From a virus, in the IMG/VR virus record IMGVR_UViG_3300046462_000707, positions 1 to 38,542 of that record: a stretch of 38,542 nucleotides of DNA, one strand, 5' to 3'. This document shows positions 11,391-19,500 of this stretch, one piece after another (within the stretch, counting starts at the first letter, position 1; each line of letters starts with the position of its first letter). The translations under genes were made by a program, and so were the position numbers. The notes under the pieces were generated by a model that did not search any database, was not told where the DNA came from, and saw nothing but the letters and a program-made list of their open reading frames with translations.

Positions 11391-12852
11391 CTGGCGGTTG
11401 TGGCTGCGCACGCTGTTCGGTCGCTACCTGAGCCGCGCCGGGCAGTTCGTCGCATTCGCCCCGCACCACGAGGACCTGTGGAGCTGGCTCTGGTCCATCG
11501 AGCTCGAGCAGCGCACCGTGCCATTCGTCGCCGTGTGGCCCCGCGGAGGCGGCAAATCGACCAATGCGGAGCTCGGATGTGTGGCGCTGGGCGCGCGCGG
11601 TCGACGGCGCTACGCGCTCTACGTATCGGCGACGCAGGCGCAGGCCGATGACCATGTGCAGACGATCGGCGGCCAGCTCGAGTCCGCGGCGTTTGCCGAG
11701 GTCTACCCGGACGCGGCGGCGCGGCTGCTGGGGAAATACGGCTCGGCGCGTGGTTGGCGCCGCGACCGGTTGCGCACCGCCTCCGGTTTCACCATCGATG
11801 CCCTCGGTCTGGATGCTGCCGTGCGCGGTGTGAAGCTCGACGAGGCCCGTCCGGATCTGATTTTGTTCGACGACCTGGACCGCAGCGACGATTCACCCCA
11901 GACCATCTCCAAAAAGATCGACGTGCTCACCCGCGAGCTGCTGCCTGCTGGATCCGTCGACTGTGTGGTGCTCGGCGTGCAGAACCTGATCCGCTCCGAC
12001 GGCATCTTCGGCCAGCTCGCCGACGGCACCGCGGACTGGCTCAGCGACCGGCAACTCTCGGGGCCCGTTCCGGCGCTCCACGAGTTTCGCTACGAGCAGC
12101 GCGGTGGCAAGACGTGGATCACGGGCGGCACGCCCAGTTGGAGCGGTCAGGACGTGACGGTGTGCCAGGCGCGGATCAATGATCTCGGACTGCGCTCGTT
12201 CCTGGCGGAATGCCAGCACGAGGAGTCGGCCGAGGGTCGTGCATTCCCGGAGTGGTCCAACGACGCACACGTCTGCGATCCGTTTGACATTCCGAGTGAG
12301 TGGCTCCGCTTCCGCGCGGTGGACTACGGCTATGGCGTCCCGTTCTGCTGTCTGTGGGGCGCACGTGCACCGTGGGGACAAGTGTTTATCTATCGCGAGC
12401 TGTACGGCGCGGGCATCGTGGATAGCGAACAGGCAGTGCAGATTTTGGCTGCAACGCCTCGGCGCGAACGAATCCACGACAGTGTCGGGGATCCCTCGAT
12501 GTGGACGCGCACCCACAATGGGCGGCCGGTGCTCGCGCCGTCCGACGCATACGCCGAAGTGGGACTCGTGCTCGGCAAGGCGAGCAATGAGCGACTGGCG
12601 GGCAAGGCGCGCGTGCACGAGGCGCTGTACTTCGACGACGACGTGCAGCCCATGCTCCAGGTTTTTCGCGGGGCGGCGCCGAACCTGGTGCGCACACTGC
12701 CGAAATTGCCGACGGATCCGCACAATCCCGAGGACGTGGACACCACCGCCGAGGACCACGCGTACGATGCGCTGCGCTACCTGCTGGCGACGATCGAGTT
12801 CACGTGGCCGTCGCGTGAACTGGGGCGCTCAACCTACAGCTTCAGCCGCTAA
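11278..12852 (+). CDS. terL: Terminase large subunit
   Basis: The packaging ATPase-nuclease. With a TTG at 11278 it has 524 residues: Walker A in WPRGGGKST (about residue 89), Walker B with catalytic acid in LILFDDLD (about 194-201), and an RuvC-like nuclease domain with Asp349 in RAVDYGYG. The late acidic residues are in AEDHAYDALRY (Asp493, Asp497). The start is uncertain. The frame is open from 11167, conserved sequence begins near 11380 (ERDWRLWL), and no ATG or GTG with a ribosome binding site lies in frame, so translation may be coupled to the small subunit, whose end it overlaps. ATP drives DNA into the prohead through the portal encoded downstream. Confidence 0.9.
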   Translation: MSAIPRFDFSPDSGLSLQTPTTTSAPSQLPTQETLERDWRLWLRTLFGRYLSRAGQFVAFAPHHEDLWSWLWSIELEQRTVPFVAVWPRGGGKSTNAELGCVALGARGRRRYALYVSATQAQADDHVQTIGGQLESAAFAEVYPDAAARLLGKYGSARGWRRDRLRTASGFTIDALGLDAAVRGVKLDEARPDLILFDDLDRSDDSPQTISKKIDVLTRELLPAGSVDCVVLGVQNLIRSDGIFGQLADGTADWLSDRQLSGPVPALHEFRYEQRGGKTWITGGTPSWSGQDVTVCQARINDLGLRSFLAECQHEESAEGRAFPEWSNDAHVCDPFDIPSEWLRFRAVDYGYGVPFCCLWGARAPWGQVFIYRELYGAGIVDSEQAVQILAATPRRERIHDSVGDPSMWTRTHNGRPVLAPSDAYAEVGLVLGKASNERLAGKARVHEALYFDDDVQPMLQVFRGAAPNLVRTLPKLPTDPHNPEDVDTTAEDHAYDALRYLLATIEFTWPSRELGRSTYSFSR

Positions 12853-12856
12853 CTGC

Positions 12857-13144
12857 TCAGTTGCCGAGGTAGATCACCGACGGCGTATTTACCGACGTAC
12901 CGATGCGGTTGCCGCTCGTGTCGTAGTGGGTGGTGGTCGTTGGCACGTCGTTGTGCGTGCTCCCGTCGAGATAGATCACCGATGGGGTCGTGACGCTCGT
13001 GCCGATCTGGCGGCCGTACTGGTCGTAGTCGATGGAGGTGGTGCTCGGCTGGACGAGCGTGTCGGCGCTGGCGCTGGCGATGGCGGGGGCCAGGAGTGCG
13101 CTACCAAGCGCGAGTGCGGCGAGGAGATACGATCGAATATGCAT
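12857..13144 (-). CDS. Secreted two-repeat protein, candidate lysogenic-conversion gene
   Basis: A 95-residue protein on the opposite strand inside the late operon. Residues 1-27 are a signal peptide (MHIRSYLLAALALGSALLAPAIASASA, cleavage after an Ala-rich end). The mature part has two copies of a motif of about 29 residues, YDxxGxxIGTSVxTPSVIYL, joined by a Thr-rich linker, suggesting a small extracellular beta-repeat domain. Upstream on the minus strand a TATAGT -10-like box lies in the intergenic region. Own promoter, opposite strand and export are typical of a moron expressed in the lysogen. It ends four bases after the terminase stop. Confidence 0.7.
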   Translation of the reverse strand: MHIRSYLLAALALGSALLAPAIASASADTLVQPSTTSIDYDQYGRQIGTSVTTPSVIYLDGSTHNDVPTTTTHYDTSGNRIGTSVNTPSVIYLGN

Positions 13145-13323
13145 CGCGAAGATCTGCCTTCGTTGTGCGAGGTGTCTCGGCCCGTTCTGCGGGCCGGGCC
13201 GCCGACTATAGCCCGCAGTCGAGTCGAGTGGCGGTGGAGTCTGCGTGTCGGCATGGTTACGGCCGGTCCCGGCGCGTGAAACATTCGCCGTGAAACATCG
13301 CGTTACACTTCGGCCCCAGAGTC
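13145..13323. promoter_or_regulatory. Divergent control region between the secreted protein and portal genes
   Basis: On the minus strand TATAGT (within GGGCTATAGTCGG, near 13205-13216) could be the -10 for the secreted gene. GGCCCG-TTCTG-CGGGCC (13179-13195) forms a hairpin in its leader. On the plus side, CGTGAAACAT occurs twice with a 14-base period (13275-13284, 13289-13298) just before TACACT (13304-13309) and the portal GTG. The paired direct repeat looks like an activator or repressor site for a late promoter. Confidence 0.4.
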
Positions 13324-15288
13324 GTGGCTGATCGTCCGCCCAGCGCGTCGTACCTGAGCGAGCTCCAGACGGAGATGTACGACCGCTACCGCCGCGACGA
13401 TGTGCAGATCGACACCATGCGCGCCCAGCGCGAGATGCGCATCCCGGCCATGATGGGCGCCGACGAGAAGTACACCCTCGTCAACGTCGACCCTCGCGAC
13501 CCGGACGTGAGCGAGGAAGCCTTCCAGCAGACGGCGATGCTCACCCTCGAGCGGCCCAAGCTGCACCTGGACGGTGGCGAGTCCGATACGGCGCAGACCG
13601 CGGCGTCCCAGCGCGAGCACTGGACCGAAGAGACGCTCTGGTCCTGCGGCTCGAGGACGCCCGGCGCGGACACGATGACCTTTGTGACCGACGCGGCGCT
13701 CAACGACGGCGGCGCGTGGGCCAAGATCCTGTTCCTGCCAGACGCCTGGGACAAGCGCTACGCCTATCCGGTGCCCAACCCTGGCGAGAGCGCCGAGGCG
13801 TGGGCCCACTACGACAAGGCCACCGAGGACGTAAAGAAGGCGTGCGGCCCGCCGTTTGCCTGGGAGTTCTGCGACGCCCGCGCGGTGTACCCCGACTACA
13901 TGGGCGGCAGGATCGCCGAGGTGCTCGAGGTCACCGACCGACCGGTGCGCACCACGTTCCGCCGCTACCGCCTCGGCGTCGACGGCGAGGGCAACATCGT
14001 GCCCGAGGAGTTCGGCCAGTCGCAGGCTTCGAACGCATACGGCGCGGCCGGACGGCCGATCTTGCCGACCAGCATCACCATGATCGAGCACTGGGACGAG
14101 ACGTGGGCGTCGTGGGCGGTGACCGGCACCAACTGCAAGAGTGAGCCGACGGGCGCAATCGTCAAGCAGTTCAAACACAACTACGGCTTTCTGCCCTACG
14201 ACTTCGCGCCAGGCCTGTGGATGAACCACTGGCGCAACCGCAAGGTGGGCTGGGGGGTGTCGCAGACCAAGCTCTGGCTGGTGCAGTACCGCCAGTATCT
14301 GCGCGCGATGCACGCCCAGTACGTCGCCCGTGACCTCCTGTCACCGCTGGTCACGTACGGCGATTCGAGTGCGGCGCCGGTCATCGGTGACGACGGGAAG
14401 CCGCGGGACCGCGACCCCGGCCCGCTGCCCGGCGAGGTGATCAACCTCGGACCTGGTCGTCAGCTCGCGCGGATTCAGTACCCCGACGCGGCCACGCTCG
14501 AAAAGCATATGCAGCTGATCGACAACGCCATCCGCGAGCTCGAGTCGCCGCGCGTGACGACGCTCAGCGGCATGGAGGGCGCCGGCTTCGCCATCAGTCA
14601 GGTGCTGAGCTACTCGAGGACCCGCGTCGGGCCGATCGTCAACAACATCCAGGCGCTGCTCGAGCGGCAGTCCGAAAAACTCTGGGACCTGGCGCAGAAC
14701 AAGGTCAAGGAGAAGATCTGGGTCGGCTATACCGGCTCGGACTCCAGGAGCGGCAGCGGCTACATTGGGCTGGGCCCGGACGACTTCGCGCGCCCGGTCA
14801 AGGTGCGCTGGGAGGTGCAGCAGGAGCTGCCGACCGACGACCTGATCAAGGCGCGCTACGCACACGAGCGGCTGCAGGCCGGCACGTGGGGCAGCGACGA
14901 GGCGATCGAGTACCTCGGCAACAATCCGGACGAGATCCGCCGAAGCAAGGCGCGCGACCGCATCCGCCAGAGCGATGAGTACCAGAAGTGGCTCGACCAG
15001 CAGGTGTTCCAGTTTGCAGGACGAGGAGACATCCTGGGCGCTGCATCACAGGCCCAGGCGCTGGCTGCCAAGGGCACCCTACCCGGACAACCAGGCGCGG
15101 GGCCGAACGGCATGCAGACCCCGGCTCCGGGTGTCTTCGAGGGCGGCGCGGCAGGTGCAGGAGGGGTCCCGGACCTCGCCGCACTCGCCACCGCGCCGAA
15201 CGGCGCCGGCGCGTTGCCACCGCCGGGGCAGCAGGTCATGATGGGCTCAGCCGCGAATATCGGCGCCCCAGGCGCAGGAGGTTTTTAA
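13324..15288 (+). CDS. Portal protein
   Basis: A 654-residue protein directly after the terminases, the normal place for the portal. It has an acidic, Tyr/Arg-rich N-terminus (YLSELQTEMYDRYRRDD), a long middle region with MHAQYVARDLLSPLVTYG and PGEVINLGPGRQLARIQYP, and the helix-rich core QLIDNAIRELE ... GAGFAISQVLSYSRTRVGPIVNNIQALLERQSEKLW. That core is typical of the stem and crown of SPP1/P22-like portals. The last 90 residues are Gly/Ala/Pro-rich and probably disordered. It would form the dodecameric DNA channel at one capsid vertex. The start is GTG 13324 without a strong ribosome binding site. Confidence 0.8.
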   Translation: MADRPPSASYLSELQTEMYDRYRRDDVQIDTMRAQREMRIPAMMGADEKYTLVNVDPRDPDVSEEAFQQTAMLTLERPKLHLDGGESDTAQTAASQREHWTEETLWSCGSRTPGADTMTFVTDAALNDGGAWAKILFLPDAWDKRYAYPVPNPGESAEAWAHYDKATEDVKKACGPPFAWEFCDARAVYPDYMGGRIAEVLEVTDRPVRTTFRRYRLGVDGEGNIVPEEFGQSQASNAYGAAGRPILPTSITMIEHWDETWASWAVTGTNCKSEPTGAIVKQFKHNYGFLPYDFAPGLWMNHWRNRKVGWGVSQTKLWLVQYRQYLRAMHAQYVARDLLSPLVTYGDSSAAPVIGDDGKPRDRDPGPLPGEVINLGPGRQLARIQYPDAATLEKHMQLIDNAIRELESPRVTTLSGMEGAGFAISQVLSYSRTRVGPIVNNIQALLERQSEKLWDLAQNKVKEKIWVGYTGSDSRSGSGYIGLGPDDFARPVKVRWEVQQELPTDDLIKARYAHERLQAGTWGSDEAIEYLGNNPDEIRRSKARDRIRQSDEYQKWLDQQVFQFAGRGDILGAASQAQALAAKGTLPGQPGAGPNGMQTPAPGVFEGGAAGAGGVPDLAALATAPNGAGALPPPGQQVMMGSAANIGAPGAGGF

Positions 15289-15290
15289 GA

Positions 15291-15479
15291 GTGATGGCAG
15301 GCAACAAACTCGGTAGCAATCCCTCGAGCAAGGGCTGGAAGCCCCCGTCGAACCGCGAGCACCCACCCAAGGCCGGTGCGCATGACTGCGGCCCGGTCAG
15401 CAACCACGGTGGTGGCTACGGCGCCGGCGGCAGTGGTGGACCAGTCTCTCCGCCGCCCCACGGCGTCGCGAAGCGCTGA
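15291..15479 (+). CDS. Small Gly/Pro-rich protein
   Basis: A 62-residue protein. GTG 15291 lies nine bases after AGGAGG (15276-15281); ATG 15294 is the other choice. The sequence is Lys, Gly and Pro-rich (SSKGWKPPSNREHPPKAG, NHGGGYGAGGSGGP) and probably disordered, with no hydrophobic core. It is the first of five tiny proteins between portal and the giant virion protein. Possible roles are capsid decoration or DNA-binding virion components. No family recognised. Confidence 0.55.
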   Translation: MMAGNKLGSNPSSKGWKPPSNREHPPKAGAHDCGPVSNHGGGYGAGGSGGPVSPPPHGVAKR

Positions 15480-15482
15480 GCC

Positions 15483-15632
15483 ATGGTCCAGAAGCGGCGG
15501 GGTCGAAAGTGGACCGAGGCCGCTGACACCGCGGCCGACAAGCGCGCCGGGATCAAGCCCGGCAGCGCTCGAGACAATGCCCTCGACCGCTCGCGGGGCG
15601 TGCCCGTGCGGCCGCCGAAGAAAGGCAAGTAG
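15483..15632 (+). CDS. Small very basic protein
   Basis: A 49-residue protein, MVQKRRGRKWTEAADTAADKRAG and a closing RPPKKGK, starting three bases after the previous stop. Thirteen or more Lys/Arg suggest binding to DNA or RNA. Size and place match small DNA-packing or virion proteins, but this is not proven. Codon use and GC match the neighbours. Confidence 0.5.
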   Translation: MVQKRRGRKWTEAADTAADKRAGIKPGSARDNALDRSRGVPVRPPKKGK

Positions 15633-15634
15633 CG

Positions 15635-15817
15635 GTGGCCGGCAAGAACTGGATCAAGGATGCGGTCAAACGACCGGGTGCGCTCACACGGAAGGCCAGG
15701 TCCGCGGGCATGTCGGTCTCGGAGTTCGCCAACAAGGCCACCAGGCCCGGCAGCAAGGCGAGCACCCAGACCAAGCGCCAGGCCAACCTCGCGAAGACCC
15801 TGCGAAAGCTTGGGTGA
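15635..15817 (+). CDS. Conserved small basic phage protein (KNWI family)
   Basis: A 60-residue protein from GTG 15635. MAGKNWIKDAVKRPGALTRKARSAG with MSVSEFANK and a final RQANLAKTLRKLG is a pattern I recognise from many phage genomes, where it lies near portal or capsid genes with no known role. Lys-rich helices could bind DNA. It sits two bases after the previous stop. Confidence 0.65.
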   Translation: MAGKNWIKDAVKRPGALTRKARSAGMSVSEFANKATRPGSKASTQTKRQANLAKTLRKLG

Positions 15818-15896
15818 CGATGCCATCTTTCCGCTGGTGTGCTTCGGGCTGATGGTCCTGGTGCTGGCGGTGATCCTGCTCAACGAGTGGCGCTGA
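15810..15896 (+). CDS. Possible 28-residue membrane protein
   Basis: From TTG 15810, eight bases inside the previous gene, the frame gives GDDAIFPLVCFGLMVLVLAVILLNEWR, one clear membrane helix. The start codon is weak and no Shine-Dalgarno is obvious, but the hydrophobic stretch is unusual for chance translation of GC-rich DNA, and the stop overlaps the next ATG as TGATG. It could be a micro-holin or virion membrane peptide. Confidence 0.4.
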   Translation: MGDDAIFPLVCFGLMVLVLAVILLNEWR

Positions 15897-16018
15897 TGCG
15901 ACCCCGTCGCTTCGGCCGCAACTGGCGCTGGCCACGCCGCTGGCCGGCATGGTTCGACGCGATGGGCTGGCACGGATGCCCGAACTGGTCGCACCACTTC
16001 ACCTGGCGGGACGCTTAG
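15896..16018 (+). CDS. Trp/Arg-rich micro-protein
   Basis: A 40-residue protein starting at ATG 15896 (TGATG). It begins MRPRRFGRNWRWPRRWPAWF and ends PNWSHHFTWRDA, with eight Trp and many Arg, a composition resembling membrane-active or nucleic-acid-binding peptides. It is in line with the four other tiny genes before it. Function unknown, and support is the coupled start plus an odd but consistent composition. Confidence 0.45.
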   Translation: MRPRRFGRNWRWPRRWPAWFDAMGWHGCPNWSHHFTWRDA

Positions 16019-16024
16019 AGAAAC

Positions 16025-16555
16025 ATGCCGAGCCAGAACAATCCGCAGGACCCGGACGTGCTGCGCGACTCGCTCACCCGCGAGGTGACCAACGACGCGT
16101 ACGCCATCGCGGGCCAGATCTTCAAAGGGCCGCATTCGGACGTCAGCCGCGTGAGCAACGAGCAGCTCGACGAACGCTACCGCCAGGCGTTCATGCGCGA
16201 GGACCGCGGCTACCTGATGGCCGAGGCCTCGCGTGACCCGGCCCAGTTCCTGGCGGCCATGGAGCGCCTCGGCGTGAGCATGCCGCCCGGCGAGGAGCTG
16301 CAGCCCAACCCGCCGCTACCCAAGGCGGCCAAGAGCGCCGCGCCGATCCCGAAAGCGCCGACCGCGACCCAGCCGACAACGTATGCCGCGCCGGAAGACG
16401 TGCCCGCGCTGCCGACGCCACCAGCCGCGCCCGCCGCGGTGCCGCCGATGGTGCTTTCTCCATCGCAGGCACCCGTGCCCTTGCAGGCGCCAGTAGTCAC
16501 CGCGATGCCGCCCCCGCCCGGCGTGATCCCGCCGCCGGCGCAGCCTCCGTACTGA
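16025..16555 (+). CDS. Hypothetical virion-region protein with Pro-rich tail
   Basis: A 176-residue protein. Residues 1-95 are helical and polar (DVLRDSLTREVTNDAYAIAGQIF, NEQLDERYRQAFMREDRGYLMAEASRDPAQFLAAMERLGV). The remaining 80 are Pro/Ala-rich (VPALPTPPAAPAAVPP, MPPPPGVIPPPAQPP) and extended. A helical head with a flexible proline tail suits an adaptor that docks to another virion protein, perhaps the giant protein encoded seven bases downstream. Start ATG 16025 is clear. No family recognised. Confidence 0.6.
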   Translation: MPSQNNPQDPDVLRDSLTREVTNDAYAIAGQIFKGPHSDVSRVSNEQLDERYRQAFMREDRGYLMAEASRDPAQFLAAMERLGVSMPPGEELQPNPPLPKAAKSAAPIPKAPTATQPTTYAAPEDVPALPTPPAAPAAVPPMVLSPSQAPVPLQAPVVTAMPPPPGVIPPPAQPPY

Positions 16556-16562
16556 GCCACTC

Positions 16563-19500
16563 GTGCCGTACCTGCTGCTCGACGACGCCGCGGACGAGGC
16601 GACGCGTCGGCTGCATCAGTTCGGGCAGGACCAGCTCTCGAGCCTGCAGAGCGCGCCGGCGGGGCTGGTGCAGGGCGCCCAGAGCGCCACCGCCAGCGCG
16701 CAGGACATCACCCAGCGCTTGATGCAGTTCGGGCAGGATCAGCTCGGCTCCCTGCAGCAACAGGCCCAGCCGATCGTCTCGAACGTCGATGACATCACGG
16801 GCCGGCTGCACGCCTTCGGCCAGGACCAACTCAACGCTGTGACCCAGGTGCCGCAAGCGGTGCAGTCATTGCTCACGCCCATGGCACAGCAGGCACAGGC
16901 CGCCGGCGCGCAGGCGCTCCAGCCCTTGCAGCCGCTCGTCGACGTCGCGCAGGCGGGCAACGTCAACCTGGACCAGGGTCAGGGTCAGGCTGATCAGCAA
17001 CTGCAGACCGGCGGCGACCTGAAGGACTACGCACGCCAGGCGGCGCTCAAGTTCGGCATCGATCCGGACATCTTCGTGCGCCAGATCCAGCAGGAGTCCG
17101 GGTTCAACCCGAACGCCAAGAGTCCGGCCGGCGCGACGGGCATCGCCCAGTTCATGCCTGGCACCGCGGCCGGTGTCGGGCTGGACCCGACCGACCCGTA
17201 CGCGAGCCTCGCCGCCGCGGCGAAGATGGACGCCGACAACCTCAAGAAGTACGCGGGCGACTGGGCCAAGACGCTGGCGGCATACAACGCCGGGCCCGGC
17301 AATGTCGACAAGTACGGCGGCGTGCCGCCCTTCGAAGAGACGCAACGCTACGTCAGCACCATCCTGCAAGGCGCCAAAGACGTCGTGCAGCAAGGCGTGC
17401 AGGCCGCGCAGGACCTCGGCACCAAGGCTAGCAACGTCCTGCCGCAGCTCAGCCAGTTCGGCGACAAGCAGCTCACCAACGCTGAGGCGTACGCCGCGTG
17501 CGGGCCCGCGGCCGCAGTCCGGTTCGCGGAGATGTTCGGACGCAACCCAACCCTGCGCGAGGCGGTCGATTTGGCCAAAGGCGTCGGCTGGACCGCTGCC
17601 AACGGCATGGCCGGCCTCGCGTCCGAGAGCAAACTTTTCGACGCGATGGGCATCGCCCACCGCACCGTCGGTGCGGACTGGCAGGCGCTCGCCAAGGAGG
17701 CCCAGAGCGGCAACCCGGTGGCGATCTCCACTCCAGGCCACTACTTCACGGCCGATGGCTACGACCCGAACACCGGCGCGTTCCACGTCGGCAGGAGTGG
17801 CACGGACCTGCGCCAGGGCTCGGAGTGGATGACGCCGGCGCAGATGGAGTCGGTGATGGGGCCTTTGCAGGGCGGGCTGGCCGCGGATCACCCGCTGGTG
17901 CCAGGCAGCTCGCCATTGAGCGCCGGCACCGCGGGTGGTGCAACAGAAGCGGCCAACCGCTTGATCGACGTCGCGGGCCAGGCCAAGGACCGAGCCATGC
18001 AGATGCTGGACCGCGGGCTGCCACTGGCCGGCGACCTCGCCACCGGTGGGCTGACGCGGCGCTTCAACGAGAACCTGCAGGACCTGACCCAGAAGGTGCT
18101 CGGCGCCGGCCAGCAGGACGTCAATCAGCCGACTGCCGAGTTGACTGGCGGGGGTACGGTGGACTCGCAGCAGACGCTCGACCAGCTCGCCAACAAGTAC
18201 GGCACGCGCGATGTTGCCCAGTACAACCCCCAGGACCAGCAGCTCGCCGGACAGGCGATGCTTGCGGCCGGCGGCGACCTGGCGGCCGCCAGGTCCTCTG
18301 GCATCAGCGCGCCGAGCCTGGATGACATTGGGCAGGCAAAGGACAGTGCGCTCGATGCACTGGAGCGTTTTCGTCAGCAGCAAGCCGCCGGTGACACGCG
18401 CGACCTCGGATGGACTGCGCCCATTACGGCCGAGATCAGGCGACAGATGACTCCGAGACCTGACGAGGAGCTGCCCGATTGGGCGCGGCCGAAGCCGCTC
18501 GATCTGACCAAACCACTCGGCCCGCAACTGGGCATTGACCCGTACGGCGACATCGTGCAGAAGGGCATCCCGCAAATCATCAGTGGCGTGCAGCAGGGCA
18601 ACCTGGGCGACGTGCTTGGCGGCGGGCTGCAGACGCTCATGGGCGCAGCGTCGGTACTACCCGGCGGTGGCGCGGAGTCGGCTGCGGGCCGCGGTGCCCG
18701 CGAGGTGCTGCCGGCGCTTGAGCAGGGCGTCCTGGGTGACCTCGGCAAGACTGGCGAACAGGCCGCTGAGGACCTGCTGCGGGGCGAGGGTGGCGCAATC
18801 CCGGTGCGTGCAGGACTGACCCTGGGCGGTGCCGTAGCCGGTGGTTACGCTGGCAATGCGACCGCGCCCGAGGACGCCGAGCTGCGCGATCGTGCCGCGC
18901 GCATCATCGCTGGCGCTGGCGCCGGAGCCGGCCTGGCTTCAGGCGTGGCGGGGCTGAGCAGACCGCTCGAGCAGTCAGTACTGCAGAGCCTGCGCACTGC
19001 TGGTGTGGTTGCGGGTCCGGCGCGGGCGACGCCGTTGCGCGGCCCGATCGCCGAGGCCGTCGACCTCACGAAGCAGTCGATCCTGACTAACCCCGCGACC
19101 CATATCGCCAACGTCATCGGCAACACGATCGAACTGGGACGGCAGCCGATCGCGCTGGCGATGGGTGGACGGGGCGATGACGCACTGGCTGGCCTGATCT
19201 CGGTCGCGCGCGCCGTGCCAGATGCCGCAGGTAATGCGCTCTCAGCACTGCAAGGACGAAGCCTCGCCACCCTCGCCGGTGGCGCGAGCAACATCCCCGC
19301 GCGCGCGCCGGTGTTCCGCGCCCTGTCCGCGGCCGATGCCTTCACTCGCACACTCGGCGAGTACCAGGGCATGGCATCCGAAGCCAATCGGCTGCTGCGC
19401 CAGGCCGGCATTGCCCCGAGCGATCCGGGCGCTGCGGCCTACCTCGCGACCCACGCGGCGGATCTGTACGCCCAAGGCGCGCGCGCCGGCGCTCAGAGCG

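Noticed and set aside
16866-18575. 569-codon open frame on the minus strand
   Set aside because: It lies fully antisense to the transglycosylase/peptidase gene. Its Arg/His/Gly/Leu-rich composition is what the reverse strand of GC-rich coding DNA gives, and it has no ribosome site or domain.
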